DNA of 64,000 bases, taken from NCBI GenBank assembly GCA_965226915.1, contig CBDDEJ010000011.1:901009-965008 (forward strand), written 5' to 3'. Made by a program: the position numbers and the translations under genes. Numbering within the stretch: the first letter of the stretch is position 1; the number at the start of each line of letters is the position of its first letter. This document shows, piece by piece, positions 36,346-45,837 of this stretch. A model generated the notes under the pieces. The model made no database searches. It was given only the letters and a program-made list of their open reading frames with translations, and was not told where the DNA came from. The DNA is from Io17-Chloro-G2 sp965226915 (lineage in GTDB: Bacteria > Chloroflexota > Dehalococcoidia > Lucifugimonadales > UBA3495).

Positions 36346-37350
36346 TCAGCCGGTCGCGGCCTTGATGATCTGGTTGGCAGCCAGTGTCCAGGCGTCCTTG
36401 TTCCGAGGGTAGAGCCGGCTTTTCTCCGGGTCGATCAGTTCCAGGCTCACTATGTCGTTCTTCGGATCGTTCCGGTCCACGTTCATCGAGTTGATGTATT
36501 CCGCGAGGGCACCTTGGTCTGCATTGGTTCGCTTGATCTGCCCGTAGCAGTCCGCCATAAGTCGGACTACCAGCGGCTCTAGCAGCCAGTTGTTCTGGCG
36601 GTAGTATGGTAGTTCCGCGTTGGCTATCTCTTCAGCCTTGATCTTGTTGAATATATCGTGGCACTCCGGCAGGAAGTTGTCGTAGAAGCTCTTGCTGTTC
36701 AGGGTGATCTCCGCCTGCGGTCCATCCTGCCGGTGGTGTTGGGTCAGGCCCTTGGTGGCTCGGCCCTTGCCGCCCAGGGTCATCACGAGCGCGTTGTTCC
36801 TAAGTAGGCTGTTGGTCAGCAGGTACTCGTCGTTTCTTCCCAGCGTGGCCTTGTTCAGGTTGATGCGGCCTTTCAGAAGGTCCGTGTCGTCCCGGATGTC
36901 CTGCGTGGCGTTGTTCCACGGGTCGGAGGAGTCGAACAGTTCCTGGGTGTTGGACTCGATGGGTTTGTTCTTCGCCATCCAGGCGAAGAGCTGTTTCATG
37001 TCCCTTTCGTGCTGGCAGACGTAGAGGGTCACGAGGACCTGTTGGGCCTCGGTCTTCTCGAGGTCATTTGCTCTGTTCAGGTCCGCCCGGAACTCGTGCA
37101 GGAGTTGCGAGATGGCCCGCCGGCGGTGCTGTCCGTCGATGATGAAGAGTGCTTTGTTCTCGACGGTGAGGACCCTTTCGCCCTGGTCCCACTGGATCTC
37201 ATCCGGCTTTGCTGAGATTGTGAAATTTCCTAGTATCCAGTCCTCGTTGAGTTTCATGAAGTCCAGGCTGTTCAGGAGGCGCGGGAGGTAGGCAAGGAAC
37301 CCTACCGAGACATGTTGGCGGAAGAGGCACACCGGCGCAAGCGCGGACAC
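36346..37350 (-). CDS. DGQHR-domain protein (DndB-like)
   Basis: 334 residues with the defining motif FIIDGQHRRRAI (about residues 69-80), then FAWMAKNKPIESNT and a long helical C-terminal half. DndB, the regulator of DNA phosphorothioation operons, has this motif, but DGQHR proteins also occur in other defence clusters. The N-terminus reads poorly before MKLNEDWILGNF (residue 32), so the true start may be there or lost. Other Dnd-like genes are scattered in the window. Confidence 0.7.
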   Translation of the reverse strand: MSALAPVCLFRQHVSVGFLAYLPRLLNSLDFMKLNEDWILGNFTISAKPDEIQWDQGERVLTVENKALFIIDGQHRRRAISQLLHEFRADLNRANDLEKTEAQQVLVTLYVCQHERDMKQLFAWMAKNKPIESNTQELFDSSDPWNNATQDIRDDTDLLKGRINLNKATLGRNDEYLLTNSLLRNNALVMTLGGKGRATKGLTQHHRQDGPQAEITLNSKSFYDNFLPECHDIFNKIKAEEIANAELPYYRQNNWLLEPLVVRLMADCYGQIKRTNADQGALAEYINSMNVDRNDPKNDIVSLELIDPEKSRLYPRNKDAWTLAANQIIKAATG

Positions 37351-37494
37351 GGCACACCGAGCAGGCCTTCCAGCCCTCCCACTCAGCCGTCAATGCTCTA
37401 TAATCGAGAAATTTGCAAAACTAAGGAACTCGGGGACGACATGACCCATTCTGCCAGGGTGGCAACGAAATCCGTCAGCGGCCCAACACCTGAT

Positions 37495-38767
37495 CAGGGC
37501 CTTTTCATTTTCTCAAAATAGTATAAAATTATTACCAGTTTAAGCGGGAGGGGAGGATGATGACTTTGAGGGAAGCGCTGGATTTGGCGCCTGACTTCCG
37601 GAGTAGCCAAGGGCGACGCCACTCTTTGGGGGCGATCCTGGCCTTGGCCACCTGTGCCATGCTGTGCGGCGCCCGCAGCTTATACGCCATAGCGCAATGG
37701 GGGCGGGACCAAGGGGGTGCTACGGCGCAGCTTTTGGGGTTCAGCCAGGAGAAGACACCCTGCGTGGCCACCCTCCACCGGGTGTTCAAGGACCTGGACG
37801 TGGCGGCCTTTGAGGCAGAAGTCGGCAACTGGCTGGCAAATAGCGGGGTAGAGGCGGATGATCCCCTGTCCCTGCACGGGAAAACCTTGCGAGGGGTCCA
37901 CGGCCAAGAGATACCCGGGGTCCATGTGGTGTCGGCCTACGCTAGCCGCGCTGGGGCAGTGCTGGCGCAGGTAGCTGCGCCGGGCAAAGGGGAAGAATTG
38001 GCGGCGGTCAAAGAAGTATTGGGCCAGGTACCCCTGAAGGGTCGGGTAGTAGTGGCTGATGCCTTACTGACCCAACGGAAAGTCTGTGAGCAGATTGTGG
38101 CAGGCGGCGGAGAGTATCTGCTGCCAGTTAAAGAGAATCAGCCCACCTTGCGCCGAGACCTGGAGGTGGCTTTTTCCCCTGCTAGGAACTGAGAGGGCTG
38201 GTGGGCCAACCGTACCTCCCTGGCTGGCAGCGGAGTGGCGAGCACGCGGGGCCAAGCTGACGGTCTGGGCCGATGCTCCAGTAAAGCGGCGTCATGGGCG
38301 GCTGGAGCGGCGAGAGTTGTGGGCCTTGGCCGACCCAGAGCTAAATGGCTACGTGGGCAGCGCTGGGACGGTCGGGGAAGCGTGGCCGCATCTGCAACAG
38401 GTGTGTCGGCTAGAGCGCCAGCGGGTCGTGAAGGGCAAGAAACAGGTGGCTGTGAGCTATGCAATTAGCAGTCTCCCAGCCACTGATGCCGATGCCAGGC
38501 GATTGTTGAGCCTTTCCCGTGGGCACTGGGGCATCGAGAACCGCCTCCACTGGGTACGGGATGTGACCTTCGACGAGGACCGCTCTCAGGTGCGCACTGG
38601 GGCCGCCCCACAGGTTCTGGCGGGCCTGCGGAACCTGGTCATCAGCTTGGTACGTCGGGCTGGGCATTCCAACGTAGCCGCTGCCCTACGCCGCCACAAT
38701 GCCCATCTCAGCGAAGCTTTCGACATGATGGGCTTTACCTGCCAGGCAGGAGAATGAAAAGGCCCTG
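37495..38767 (+). mobile_element. ISAs1-family element
   Basis: Terminal inverted repeats CAGGGCCTTTTCATTTTCT and, reversed, CAGGGCCTTTTCATTCTCC bound the element. Flanks share CCTGAT but no perfect 8-10 bp duplication was found. Confidence 0.8.
37557..38757 (+). pseudogene. ISAs1-family transposase, frameshifted
   Basis: First frame: SLHGKTLRGVHG, VVVADALLTQRKVCEQIV and YLLPVKENQPTL, the DDE core of ISAs1. Second frame from about 38186: SYAISSLPATDADARRLL and RGHWGIENRLHWVRDVTFDE with the Glu. One shift near 38186 separates them; joined, they give a normal length of about 400 residues. Confidence 0.8.
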
Positions 38768-39299
38768 GCGCCTGATGCCGCCCATTTGACGCCTCCGCCG
38801 ACGGTGGTATAATCAAGGCCTACCGAATCAGAGAAGTCCAAGGAGCTCAGGCCCCGGCAACAAGGAACCCCCGCAGCAATCAACCACCAACTAACCTCGG
38901 TAAGTGGATTTGCTGCCCTCCCCCACCGCCTCTGGCTACCCGCCACGACTGCCTCCCCGGTAAGACCAAACATATCGGAAAATCCCCATCCAGCATTGGG
39001 AATCGAGAAGCTATGCCTACACGTATCAATGTCCCGGCTGGCATATCTAGCCACAGCCCTGGCCCACCTCAAAGCCAATGACTACTCCGGGATGGGACAC
39101 ATGCGGGTAAAATTGCCCAGTTCAACAATGAAAGCGCCAGAGTCCAACGCTACGGAACAACCAATGGTTCCAATGAACCTATTATTATTGGTCTTGGCAG
39201 TAAGAGCACGAGAGACGAGTGCGGCCCTGCTGAGCCATTCAGCCGAGCCAGTCTTGGGCGCCTAAAAAGGAAGGGAATTATAACTAATAAGGGGCACCC
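38768..39299. other. Gene-poor stretch
   Basis: Open frames exist on both strands, but none reads like a known protein. One plus frame (about 39100-39299) contains GTTNGSNEPIIIGLGSKSTR without a start codon and may be a remnant. Confidence 0.3.
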
Positions 39300-39878
39300 G
39301 TGATCAGCCAGCTCAGCATTGACCGGCAGTGGAAGAGTCTTAATCCGAACTGGGGTGATGGCCATCAGAAAGGCGAGCGTCGGATGCTCTATACACTCAT
39401 TGAAGATGAAGAGACCCTGGAAAATATTATCGGGGGACTCTTTGGTCGCGATCTGGGACAAGCAAAGCCCCACAAGTTGCGGCACAGAGGGATTGCGGTA
39501 GCAACCAACAAGCGGGTTCTCATGGTAGACAAGGGCATGTTCGGCTCCACCGAGGTTGCGGAGATAGCATATGAGAACATCGAAGCGATTACCTATAGCA
39601 CGGGGATCATGGCAGGTGGCCTACGGATTACTGGACGGGGAACGGCGAGCTTTCGCATTGAGACTATCTTCCCCAAGGCGGCAGCGAAGCTCTTTGCCGA
39701 CTGTGTGAGGCTCCAAATGTCCCAACAGCGGGGATCTAATAATAAGGCCATCAGCATTGCTACGGAGCCGGTGACATCGTCGGTAGACGAGATCGAGAAA
39801 TTTGCGAGTCTCCTTGAGCGCGGCTTCCTAACTCAGGACGAATTCGACGCCAAGAAGGCACAGCTACTCGGATTGTAG
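39300..39878 (+). CDS. PH-domain protein with C-terminal SHOCT motif
   Basis: 192 residues. A bacterial PH-like domain spans about residues 58-125 (RGIAVATNKRVLMVDKGMFG, EIAYENIEAITYSTG). A SHOCT helix pair ends the protein (KFASLLERGFLTQDEFDAKK). No enzyme motif. The GTG at 39300 follows AAGGGG; an ATG at 39384 is an alternative that removes the poorly conserved first 28 residues. Confidence 0.75.
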   Translation: MISQLSIDRQWKSLNPNWGDGHQKGERRMLYTLIEDEETLENIIGGLFGRDLGQAKPHKLRHRGIAVATNKRVLMVDKGMFGSTEVAEIAYENIEAITYSTGIMAGGLRITGRGTASFRIETIFPKAAAKLFADCVRLQMSQQRGSNNKAISIATEPVTSSVDEIEKFASLLERGFLTQDEFDAKKAQLLGL

Positions 39879-39908
39879 TTGGGGCAACGACTAGAGCTAG
39901 TTGTTCTC

Positions 39909-40085
39909 TTATGCGATCAGGTCTTGATACCGGAGCCGCTGCCCGAACATACCCCGGGCGATCTCCGACATCTGGTCGATGGTGTTCAGGGGCCGGTCGT
40001 TGTGCCTGCCCTCGAACTCCCCAACGTAGTTCTTCGTGTCCTTGGTCTTGTGCAGCGTCAGAGTCAACTTTTCCACCGTTTTCAT
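39909..40085 (-). CDS. Small conserved protein, paralogue of 44587-44748
   Basis: 58 residues from MKTVEKLTLTLHKTKDTKNY. The start (KLTLTLHKTKDTKN) aligns with ETLTLILHQSKATKN in the ORF at 44587-44748, so both belong to one small family I cannot name. The second half differs and may be foreign. Confidence 0.45.
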   Translation of the reverse strand: MKTVEKLTLTLHKTKDTKNYVGEFEGRHNDRPLNTIDQMSEIARGMFGQRLRYQDLIA

Positions 40086-40352
40086 CTCCTCGTTGTAATC
40101 GGCGGAGGTAAAGTGTACCGAGTGTTGCATGAATTGTTACCTGAGAATCGGTTCGAGCCAGGCGCTCCCACGAGAAGCGCCGCGCCGCCGACTGGACCAT
40201 CACAAGTGGCCGGCCTCAACCAGTCGTTGCGAGTCCCGCAACGCACCGTCCGGTGCCAGATCCAGCCCACCCGTCCAACACGATCAAAGAGAGCCTGGGC
40301 AAGAGCCCGGTAGACATCGGTGACTTCATCATCGAATTCGAACCGCGTCAAG

Positions 40353-40541
40353 GCGTTCGTTGTCCGAAAACTGCCCCTGCTCCGGCATGGCGCCCAACTC
40401 CTCAGTGACAGTGATTCTCCCCAGCGTTATTTGAGCATACCTGCCCCACGGCCCGCAACGGCTAGCTGTCAGGAAATCGTGTAAAAGGCGGGGCTAACCG
40501 CCCCGACGTTCCAAGATCCAGGCTGCGCCGATGACCAAGCC
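40353..40541 (+). repeat. 189-bp duplication, copy 2
   Basis: Identical by eye to 28362-28550. It ends in the middle of the small membrane-protein gene, so only a fragment is present here. Confidence 0.85.
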
Positions 40542-40735
40542 AGATTAAGCCCGTCTTTGACTCTGGCGACCGGCGCTACTCGGGTTGCACGCTGGCGAAA
40601 CTCCTGGGCTGGCCCCTGAGCGATGACCCGCTGGACTATTTGCCTAGTCATGGGTCGGGCAGAGCGCAATCAATTGAACTATTTCAACCGAGGGGGATCG
40701 CATATGTCAGTCAGAGATCTGCAAGACTCTATAAA
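40541..40735 (+). pseudogene. Unidentified coding remnant
   Basis: About 65 codons read like protein (KPVFDSGDRRYSGCTLAKLL, then GWPLSDDPLDYLPSHG) without start or stop, cut by the 189-bp repeat on one side and by IS1380 on the other. Family not recognised. Confidence 0.35.
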
Positions 40736-42360
40736 CCGGGATTCCCCAGATCAAACCACCTTTCCTGGATATAGCTCCCGCGGGGATACCGCCAAATATA
40801 ATCCCGCATTCCAAGAGCGTCAAATGCGGTCTGATTCACTCAAAGTCCCCGCTTTCATTGGGCAACCACTGTACTGCCAAGCGTAAAAGCCCCAAACCGC
40901 TGGTCTACGCCCAAGTCTCCCCCTTGGGAAGCTCTTTTGCCCTGTGCGACCCCGTAACCGTAACCAATCCCGACGCTCCTAAAGTGGACTAGCCAGGAGC
41001 CAGCCTAAGCCGACCAATTCGTTCCAGTATCCCGCCTAGCATTTCCCGGCTCACCAGCACCTCAGCAAGCTGAAACACCAGCCTTCCGGCATGGCGCACC
41101 AACCGTCCTCCAGTCTTGATCATCCTAGTCTGCAGACTGGTCAACGACCAGTGCTTCATTGCCTCCGGTAAGGCTAGCCTTCTCATGGAGTTGCCCAAGT
41201 TGTAAGCCAGTACGAACAACTCCAGCCTGACCTGATTGGCCACGAACTTGTGGCAGGACAACCTCGTCCAGTTCAGGGCGTACTTGCCTTCTTTTATCCA
41301 TTGCTCCGCGGTGCCTCGGCCATTGTAAAAGCGGACTATCCCGATGTTTGGATAGCTCAGATTGGTGACTATGAAGCCCACTCTGGGAAACAGTTCTCCC
41401 TGGCGCCACTCCACCTTAGAGACCACTCTCCGAGCAACGTTCCAGCTCTGGGCCTGGTAGACGAAGTCATGATAGGAGACGATGGGCTTCGGGGAAAGCC
41501 ACTCCGTAGGCCGTATCAGCCGGGGCGCTATCTCCCGCTGCAGCACCTGGTTGGACCGCAGCCTGATGGCGTAGCCGATGTTTCTTGCTTCCAGATAATC
41601 GTATATCTCCGGCTTGGCGAAGGCGGCGTCAGCACGAAACAGCAGCCTGACCGCTGCTGTCAAATAACGCTCCACCACCGGATCAAGGACTTCTTGCCAA
41701 TCATCGGCACTGGGGACGTTGCCTGACCGTAGCTTAGCTGCTTCACAATCCCCGAACTGGTTGAACAGAAAGAGAGGGTGATAGCAGACGCATTCAAAAT
41801 GGCCGTTATAGGCTGCTCCCTCCTGCTGGCCGTGCACTGGACTCTCGGAACTGTCCATATCCAGCATTACTCGCCGGTGTAGGGTATGGGCCATAGCTCG
41901 TTCCACCCACTGGGTATTTATTCGTGCCAGCCCCTTCAGGTTGTCCTCTTGGGTCAGGAACTCCGTCTCGAACCGGCCCATCTCACTGGTGCTGGCTCCT
42001 TTCCGCTCCGAGCCTTGCCATCCCACGATCACTCGCATGGCTGGGTCTTGGGAAAGGCGCACTGCGTCATTGGTGTCGTCGTAGCCGGCCAAGCGGCTGT
42101 AGATCGACTGTCTTAGCAGCGGAACCAGGTGGTGAAGGATATTGCGTCCGGTACGGCTTTCCTGGAGGTAGTCCTCAGCGATTTCGGTAAGGCCCAAGGC
42201 ATCATCAAACTCTCGAAAGGCAAGAAGGCCAGCGTCGGAGGTGATGGTTGAGCCGTGAAATTCCAGGCGGACTTTGGGGTTGAATTGGAGCCGGAGAGAG
42301 GCATTTTCGCCGTCACCCATCAGGTGCCTCCATGATGCCTACGGCATCTTACTGCAAAGT
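40736..42360 (-). mobile_element. IS1380-family element
   Basis: The left boundary CCGGGATTCCCC (40736) is set by comparison with the remnant ending at 19179. The right end beyond the transposase start (42320) was not resolved. Confidence 0.75.
40989..42320 (-). CDS. IS1380-family transposase
   Basis: 443 residues. DDE elements: VMLDMDSSESPVHGQQEGAA with the first Asp, LLFRADAAFAKPEIYDYL with the second, and NGRGTAEQWIKEGKYAL with the Glu. Looks intact and could act on the remnant at 18503-19179. Confidence 0.9.
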   Translation of the reverse strand: MGDGENASLRLQFNPKVRLEFHGSTITSDAGLLAFREFDDALGLTEIAEDYLQESRTGRNILHHLVPLLRQSIYSRLAGYDDTNDAVRLSQDPAMRVIVGWQGSERKGASTSEMGRFETEFLTQEDNLKGLARINTQWVERAMAHTLHRRVMLDMDSSESPVHGQQEGAAYNGHFECVCYHPLFLFNQFGDCEAAKLRSGNVPSADDWQEVLDPVVERYLTAAVRLLFRADAAFAKPEIYDYLEARNIGYAIRLRSNQVLQREIAPRLIRPTEWLSPKPIVSYHDFVYQAQSWNVARRVVSKVEWRQGELFPRVGFIVTNLSYPNIGIVRFYNGRGTAEQWIKEGKYALNWTRLSCHKFVANQVRLELFVLAYNLGNSMRRLALPEAMKHWSLTSLQTRMIKTGGRLVRHAGRLVFQLAEVLVSREMLGGILERIGRLRLAPG

Positions 42361-42769
42361 GACATATCATGGAGTTATTATAGCTGGAAGCACGCAAAAA
42401 GGGCCCATAATTAGACGATGGTTGAAAGACCATCGACGAATTACTGAGAAAGCTTTTTAGCCATATGGGAAATGTGGGATAAAGAAGGCCCAGCGGATCA
42501 TCCAAGAATGGGATGATAACAACAGAGACCCAAGAGAGGACGAAACGCGTCGTGAACTCATAGACCCCGTGCTGATGGCACTCGGGTGGCCTGTTAAGTA
42601 CGGGCGTGGCAATCGCAAGCCCTGTATTACCGAGTACTATCCCTACGAAGGTTCCGGTCTGACAGTAGACTACGCGATGTTCGATGATGGTGACAATGAA
42701 GCCATCTTGGTCGAGGCGAAGCGTTTCTCGGAACATACCAAAGACCACTACGTAAGGTGGACCCAATGA

Positions 42770-43705
42770 TTAAGACAGCCTGAGGGCTAAATTAAGAGAG
42801 TCTCCCGCCCCTACGCTAGGTTTCACCAAGCCCGATGTCAGCCCTGGTTCTTGAGCTGCTACCCTCTTTTCTGCCTGGCCCTTTTGGTACACCTGTGCTG
42901 GGGTTCGATAGCCCAAAGACTGGTGAGGTCTCCGCCGGTTGTAGAATTCCAGGTAAGCGTTGATCCCAACTCGGGCTTCTGCGACAGTCTGGTATGCCTT
43001 CAGATACACCTCCTCATACTTGATGCTCCGCCACAACCGCTCCACAAAGATGTTGTCCAGGTACCTACCTTTACCATCCATGCTGACCCGAATGCCCCGC
43101 TCCTCCAACGTCTGGGTAAAGGCATCACTGGTGAACTGTGCCCCCTGGTCCGTGTTAAAGACCTCCGGCCGTCCCTTGCCCAATGCTGCCTCCAACGCCG
43201 TCACACAGAAGTCCGTGTCCATGGTGTTGGAGAGCTTCCAGGCCAGCACATGCCGGCTGTGCCAGTCCATGATGGCCACCAGGTACAGGAAGCCCTGAGC
43301 CATGGGAATGTAGGTAATGTCCGCCGCCCAGACCTGGTCGACCCGATTAACATCCACTCCCTTCAGCAGGTAGGGATAGACCCGATGTCCCGGAGCTGGC
43401 TTGCTAGTGTTGGGACGCCGATAGATGGCTTCCAGGCCCATCAACCGCATCAGCCTTCGAACCTTGCTTCGGCTCACTAGGTAGCCCTCTGCCAGCAGCC
43501 AGGCCTTCATCCTCCTGGAACCGTAGAAGGGCGTCTTCAAATACTGACGGTCCATCCGAGCCATCAACTCCAGGTCTTCTGCTCTGGTCGAGACTGGCCG
43601 GTAGTACACTGAGGCTCGGCTGATGTTCAGCAGTGTACACTGACGGACCAGGGACAGTTGCTTATGGCCTCGGTCGATCATGGCCTGCCGCAGGCTGCGA
43701 TTCAT
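42770..43705 (-). CDS. IS3 OrfB transposase, copy 1
   Basis: 311 residues with an rve/DDE domain: VWAADITYIPMAQGFLYLVA (Asp), EVFNTDQGAQFTSDAF (Asp), and DNIFVERLWRSIKYEEVYLK (Glu). Its start overlaps the OrfA stop (CTATGA), compatible with frameshift or coupled translation. Confidence 0.9.
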   Translation of the reverse strand: MNRSLRQAMIDRGHKQLSLVRQCTLLNISRASVYYRPVSTRAEDLELMARMDRQYLKTPFYGSRRMKAWLLAEGYLVSRSKVRRLMRLMGLEAIYRRPNTSKPAPGHRVYPYLLKGVDVNRVDQVWAADITYIPMAQGFLYLVAIMDWHSRHVLAWKLSNTMDTDFCVTALEAALGKGRPEVFNTDQGAQFTSDAFTQTLEERGIRVSMDGKGRYLDNIFVERLWRSIKYEEVYLKAYQTVAEARVGINAYLEFYNRRRPHQSLGYRTPAQVYQKGQAEKRVAAQEPGLTSGLVKPSVGAGDSLNLALRLS

Positions 43706-43986
43706 AGACCGGACCTTTCCGACAAAAAATCGCGTTCCACCTTCAGCTGGCCGATGTGCCGGTAGAGTTGGTCAATTTGAGCTTCTTTGGCCTTTTCCTG
43801 GGATTTATGGTTGTCGGCAAATAGCTCCGGAGCTCCTTCTAACAGGGCCCTTTTCCAAGCGTGAATCTGGCTGGGATGGACCTCAAATCGGCTGGCCAAC
43901 TGGGCGATGGTCTCTTCCCCTTGAAGAGCGGCCAGGGCCACCTTGGCCTTGAACGCTGGGCTGTGTTTCTTCCTCGTCTGCCTCAT
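43702..43986 (-). CDS. IS3 OrfA, copy 1
   Basis: 94 residues; HTH (KVALAALQGEETIAQLASRF, then EVHPSQIHAWKRALLEG) plus a leucine-rich tail. DNA-binding part of the transposase. Confidence 0.88.
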   Translation of the reverse strand: MRQTRKKHSPAFKAKVALAALQGEETIAQLASRFEVHPSQIHAWKRALLEGAPELFADNHKSQEKAKEAQIDQLYRHIGQLKVERDFLSERSGL

Positions 43987-44586
43987 GTCCTTCTCCTCCC
44001 CAACAGCAACCGCTGCCGGTATTTTAGGAGCTGGACTCTCTCTTAGCCACCTGTCTAGTTTTTGGGTACCACCTCACACCTCAACGTTCAACTTGTGGAT
44101 TACTGTGAAGAGGCACGTGACATCAAAGCTGTTCTCACGAACGGCGAGTACTGGAATGTCGTAGTTTTAGACCAACGCGGTCGAGACCAAGAGGAGAAAC
44201 CCATCAGCCTGATGTGGCATGACAGCAATGAGACTGCTGAGCGCCTGTACGCATTTCTTTCGCGAGACAATAATCGAGCAAATCGAAGGCAACGCTTAGG
44301 TTGGAAGAGGTAGTTAACGCTACTCAGTTGCGGTTTGCAGGACTTGGCTCCTGCAAATTAACTTCTATCCTCCACCACCCAGGGCGGCAAGCAGCCCAAG
44401 CACCAGGGCAAGCGGTGCTGTTGTTGCCAGGGCTCTGGCTCTCGTGTTCAGCTTTATCATGACGGCGGCCATTATTGCGCTGTCCCTAGCGTGTGTCGAT
44501 AACTCGGCAGCCGATGCTGTGATCAGGTCGCTTCGATCGCAGCCTTGAAGCTCTATCAAAAATGTACGAGAGTGCTCGGATGAGAT

Positions 44587-44748
44587 TTACTGTGCCGATA
44601 TGACGACTTTGAGCGCAGCCGGAGGAGGGTCACCCACAGCCTCTTTGTCAATGTAGACGCTTTGGATGATGCTGCCGTCCTCGGTGCCGTATACCACTTT
44701 GTTTTTGGTAGCTTTGGACTGGTGCAGTATGAGGGTCAGAGTCTCCAT
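44587..44748 (-). CDS. Small conserved protein, paralogue of 39909-40085
   Basis: 53 residues from METLTLILHQSKATKNKVVY, with a good ribosome site (AGGAGG) upstream. Predicted beta-rich (GSIIQSVYIDKEAV, ALKVVISAQ). Family not named. It follows the 44772-44906 ORF with a 23-bp gap. Confidence 0.55.
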   Translation of the reverse strand: METLTLILHQSKATKNKVVYGTEDGSIIQSVYIDKEAVGDPPPAALKVVISAQ

Positions 44749-44771
44749 CGGTGTGCCTCCTGACTTTTTGT

Positions 44772-44906
44772 TTACGCTGATGAGGTGGAGATTCTGCCCT
44801 GGCATTGCTTGTCGATGAGGAACAGGGTCTTTTGGAGTTGAACTGGTGTCAACGGTTCATCCTTTGCAGAGGCCACGACCAATAGCAGGATGTCTTCTTT
44901 TTCCAT
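44772..44906 (-). pseudogene. Truncated ORF with PLTPVQLQK motif
   Basis: 44 codons: MEKEDILLLVVASAKDEPLT, then PVQLQKTLFLIDKQ, the opening of a family of winged-helix-like proteins found beside toxins and restriction genes (DUF4065-like start). Ends early in a foreign tail; the remaining 100 or so residues are missing. Confidence 0.4.
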
Positions 44907-45396
44907 ATTCGCCCTCACCTTGTTTTCTTATATTTAATTGTACCCCGCTTATCACAACATTGGCGAGTAGTCAACATATAGAGAAAATTCCGCTACTCCG
45001 GGTAGGTCTTCAATCTGACCTGAATCCGCCGCTGTGCTGACGAAACGCGTCTCGGTAATTGGGTTAGTAGAGTGACGAATTCTGCTCATTTTGGCGAGTT
45101 TCGGTCTGGCTCAAAATATTGCTTCTTATATGCTTTCTGGGTGTCTGGGCGATATACCCCCAGTTATTGGACAGCTTTCCTTTTTCCATAGTCTCCGTGA
45201 CGTTGGCGGATTTGGGCAGGCTGTTCCAGCCTTAAGAGTTTGACCCTTTCCGGGCAGTAGAGTCCACTGATGCGGCAGAACCGGCACTCGCTGGCGCTGG
45301 GAGTTCTTCTGGCCGTCGCTGGTTGTTAGCCTGGTGATGAGTCCTGCGCTGATTTCCTTTTGTGCCCTACCTGAAATGGCTCAGGGGACCTTCGAC
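44907..45396. other. Intergenic region, nothing recognised
   Basis: No supported gene, repeat or RNA seen. Confidence 0.3.
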
Positions 45397-45600
45397 TTAT
45401 TCCTGTCTCGGCCGCCGGCCCAGCTTTTCGATGATGTCCGCCATTTCCTCGTGGGTCGGTGGGGCGATGCCCATTTCGTAGAAAGTCTGGTAGGTGCGGT
45501 ACTCCGGGTGCTCGTCCAGGTTGATGCCGTGGTTCTCCATCCGGTAGAGGTTGTACTTGCGGTCCAGCATTTCGATGGGCATGCCGTGGAACTGGGTCAT
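45397..45600 (-). CDS. Hypothetical small protein
   Basis: 67 residues from MTQFHGMPIEMLDRKYNLYR; charged, helical, ends RRPRQE. Starts 2 bp after the preceding stop, so it is co-transcribed with 45603-45803. Family not recognised. Confidence 0.45.
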   Translation of the reverse strand: MTQFHGMPIEMLDRKYNLYRMENHGINLDEHPEYRTYQTFYEMGIAPPTHEEMADIIEKLGRRPRQE

Positions 45601-45602
45601 TG

Positions 45603-45803
45603 TCAGCCTGTGCTTTCTCTCTTCGTCGAGCCTTCGCTGGGTTGCTCCTCGATTCGGCCCAAGACGTAGGTTATGGTGGTGTGGATGGCTTCTTTGCACT
45701 GGTCCAGCGCGTCCTTGTCGCTGAAGCTCCGCTCTTGGGACCTGGCGCCGATTACCATAGCCGCTAGATTTCGAGCATGGTCCTTAGTGGAATGTCTCCT
45801 CAT
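45603..45803 (-). CDS. Hypothetical small protein
   Basis: 66 residues (ARNLAAMVIGARSQERSFSD, helical). The start codon overlaps the 28-bp tandem duplication at 45782-45837, so the N-terminus may be altered. Confidence 0.4.
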   Translation of the reverse strand: MRRHSTKDHARNLAAMVIGARSQERSFSDKDALDQCKEAIHTTITYVLGRIEEQPSEGSTKRESTG

Positions 45804-45837
45804 AACCGGCCTTAGTGGAATGTCTCCTCATAACCGG
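45782..45837. repeat. Perfect 28-bp tandem duplication
   Basis: CCTTAGTGGAATGTCTCCTC plus ATAACCGG occurs twice without interruption (45782-45809, 45810-45837), exactly at the junction between minus-strand genes and the plus-strand helicase fragment. Confidence 0.85.

Larger units (their letters stand above)
42753..44076 (-). mobile_element. IS3-family element, copy 1
   Basis: Ends TGAGGTGGTACCC and TAAGGTGGACCC are imperfect inverted repeats, defined by comparing three copies. 1324 bp. No clear target duplication here. Confidence 0.85.
42480..44313 (+). pseudogene. Stand-alone HsdR-N-like nuclease gene, split by IS3
   Basis: The first part (to 42752) reads DETRRELIDPVLMALGWPV, EYYPYEGSGLTVDYAMFDD and AILVEAKRF, that is the D...ExK core of restriction-type nucleases. 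After the IS (from 44077) the frame continues HLNVQLVDYCEEARDIKAVL to a stop at 44313. Joined, the protein has about 185 residues. No start codon was found before the core, so the 5' end may be damaged too. Confidence 0.6.
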
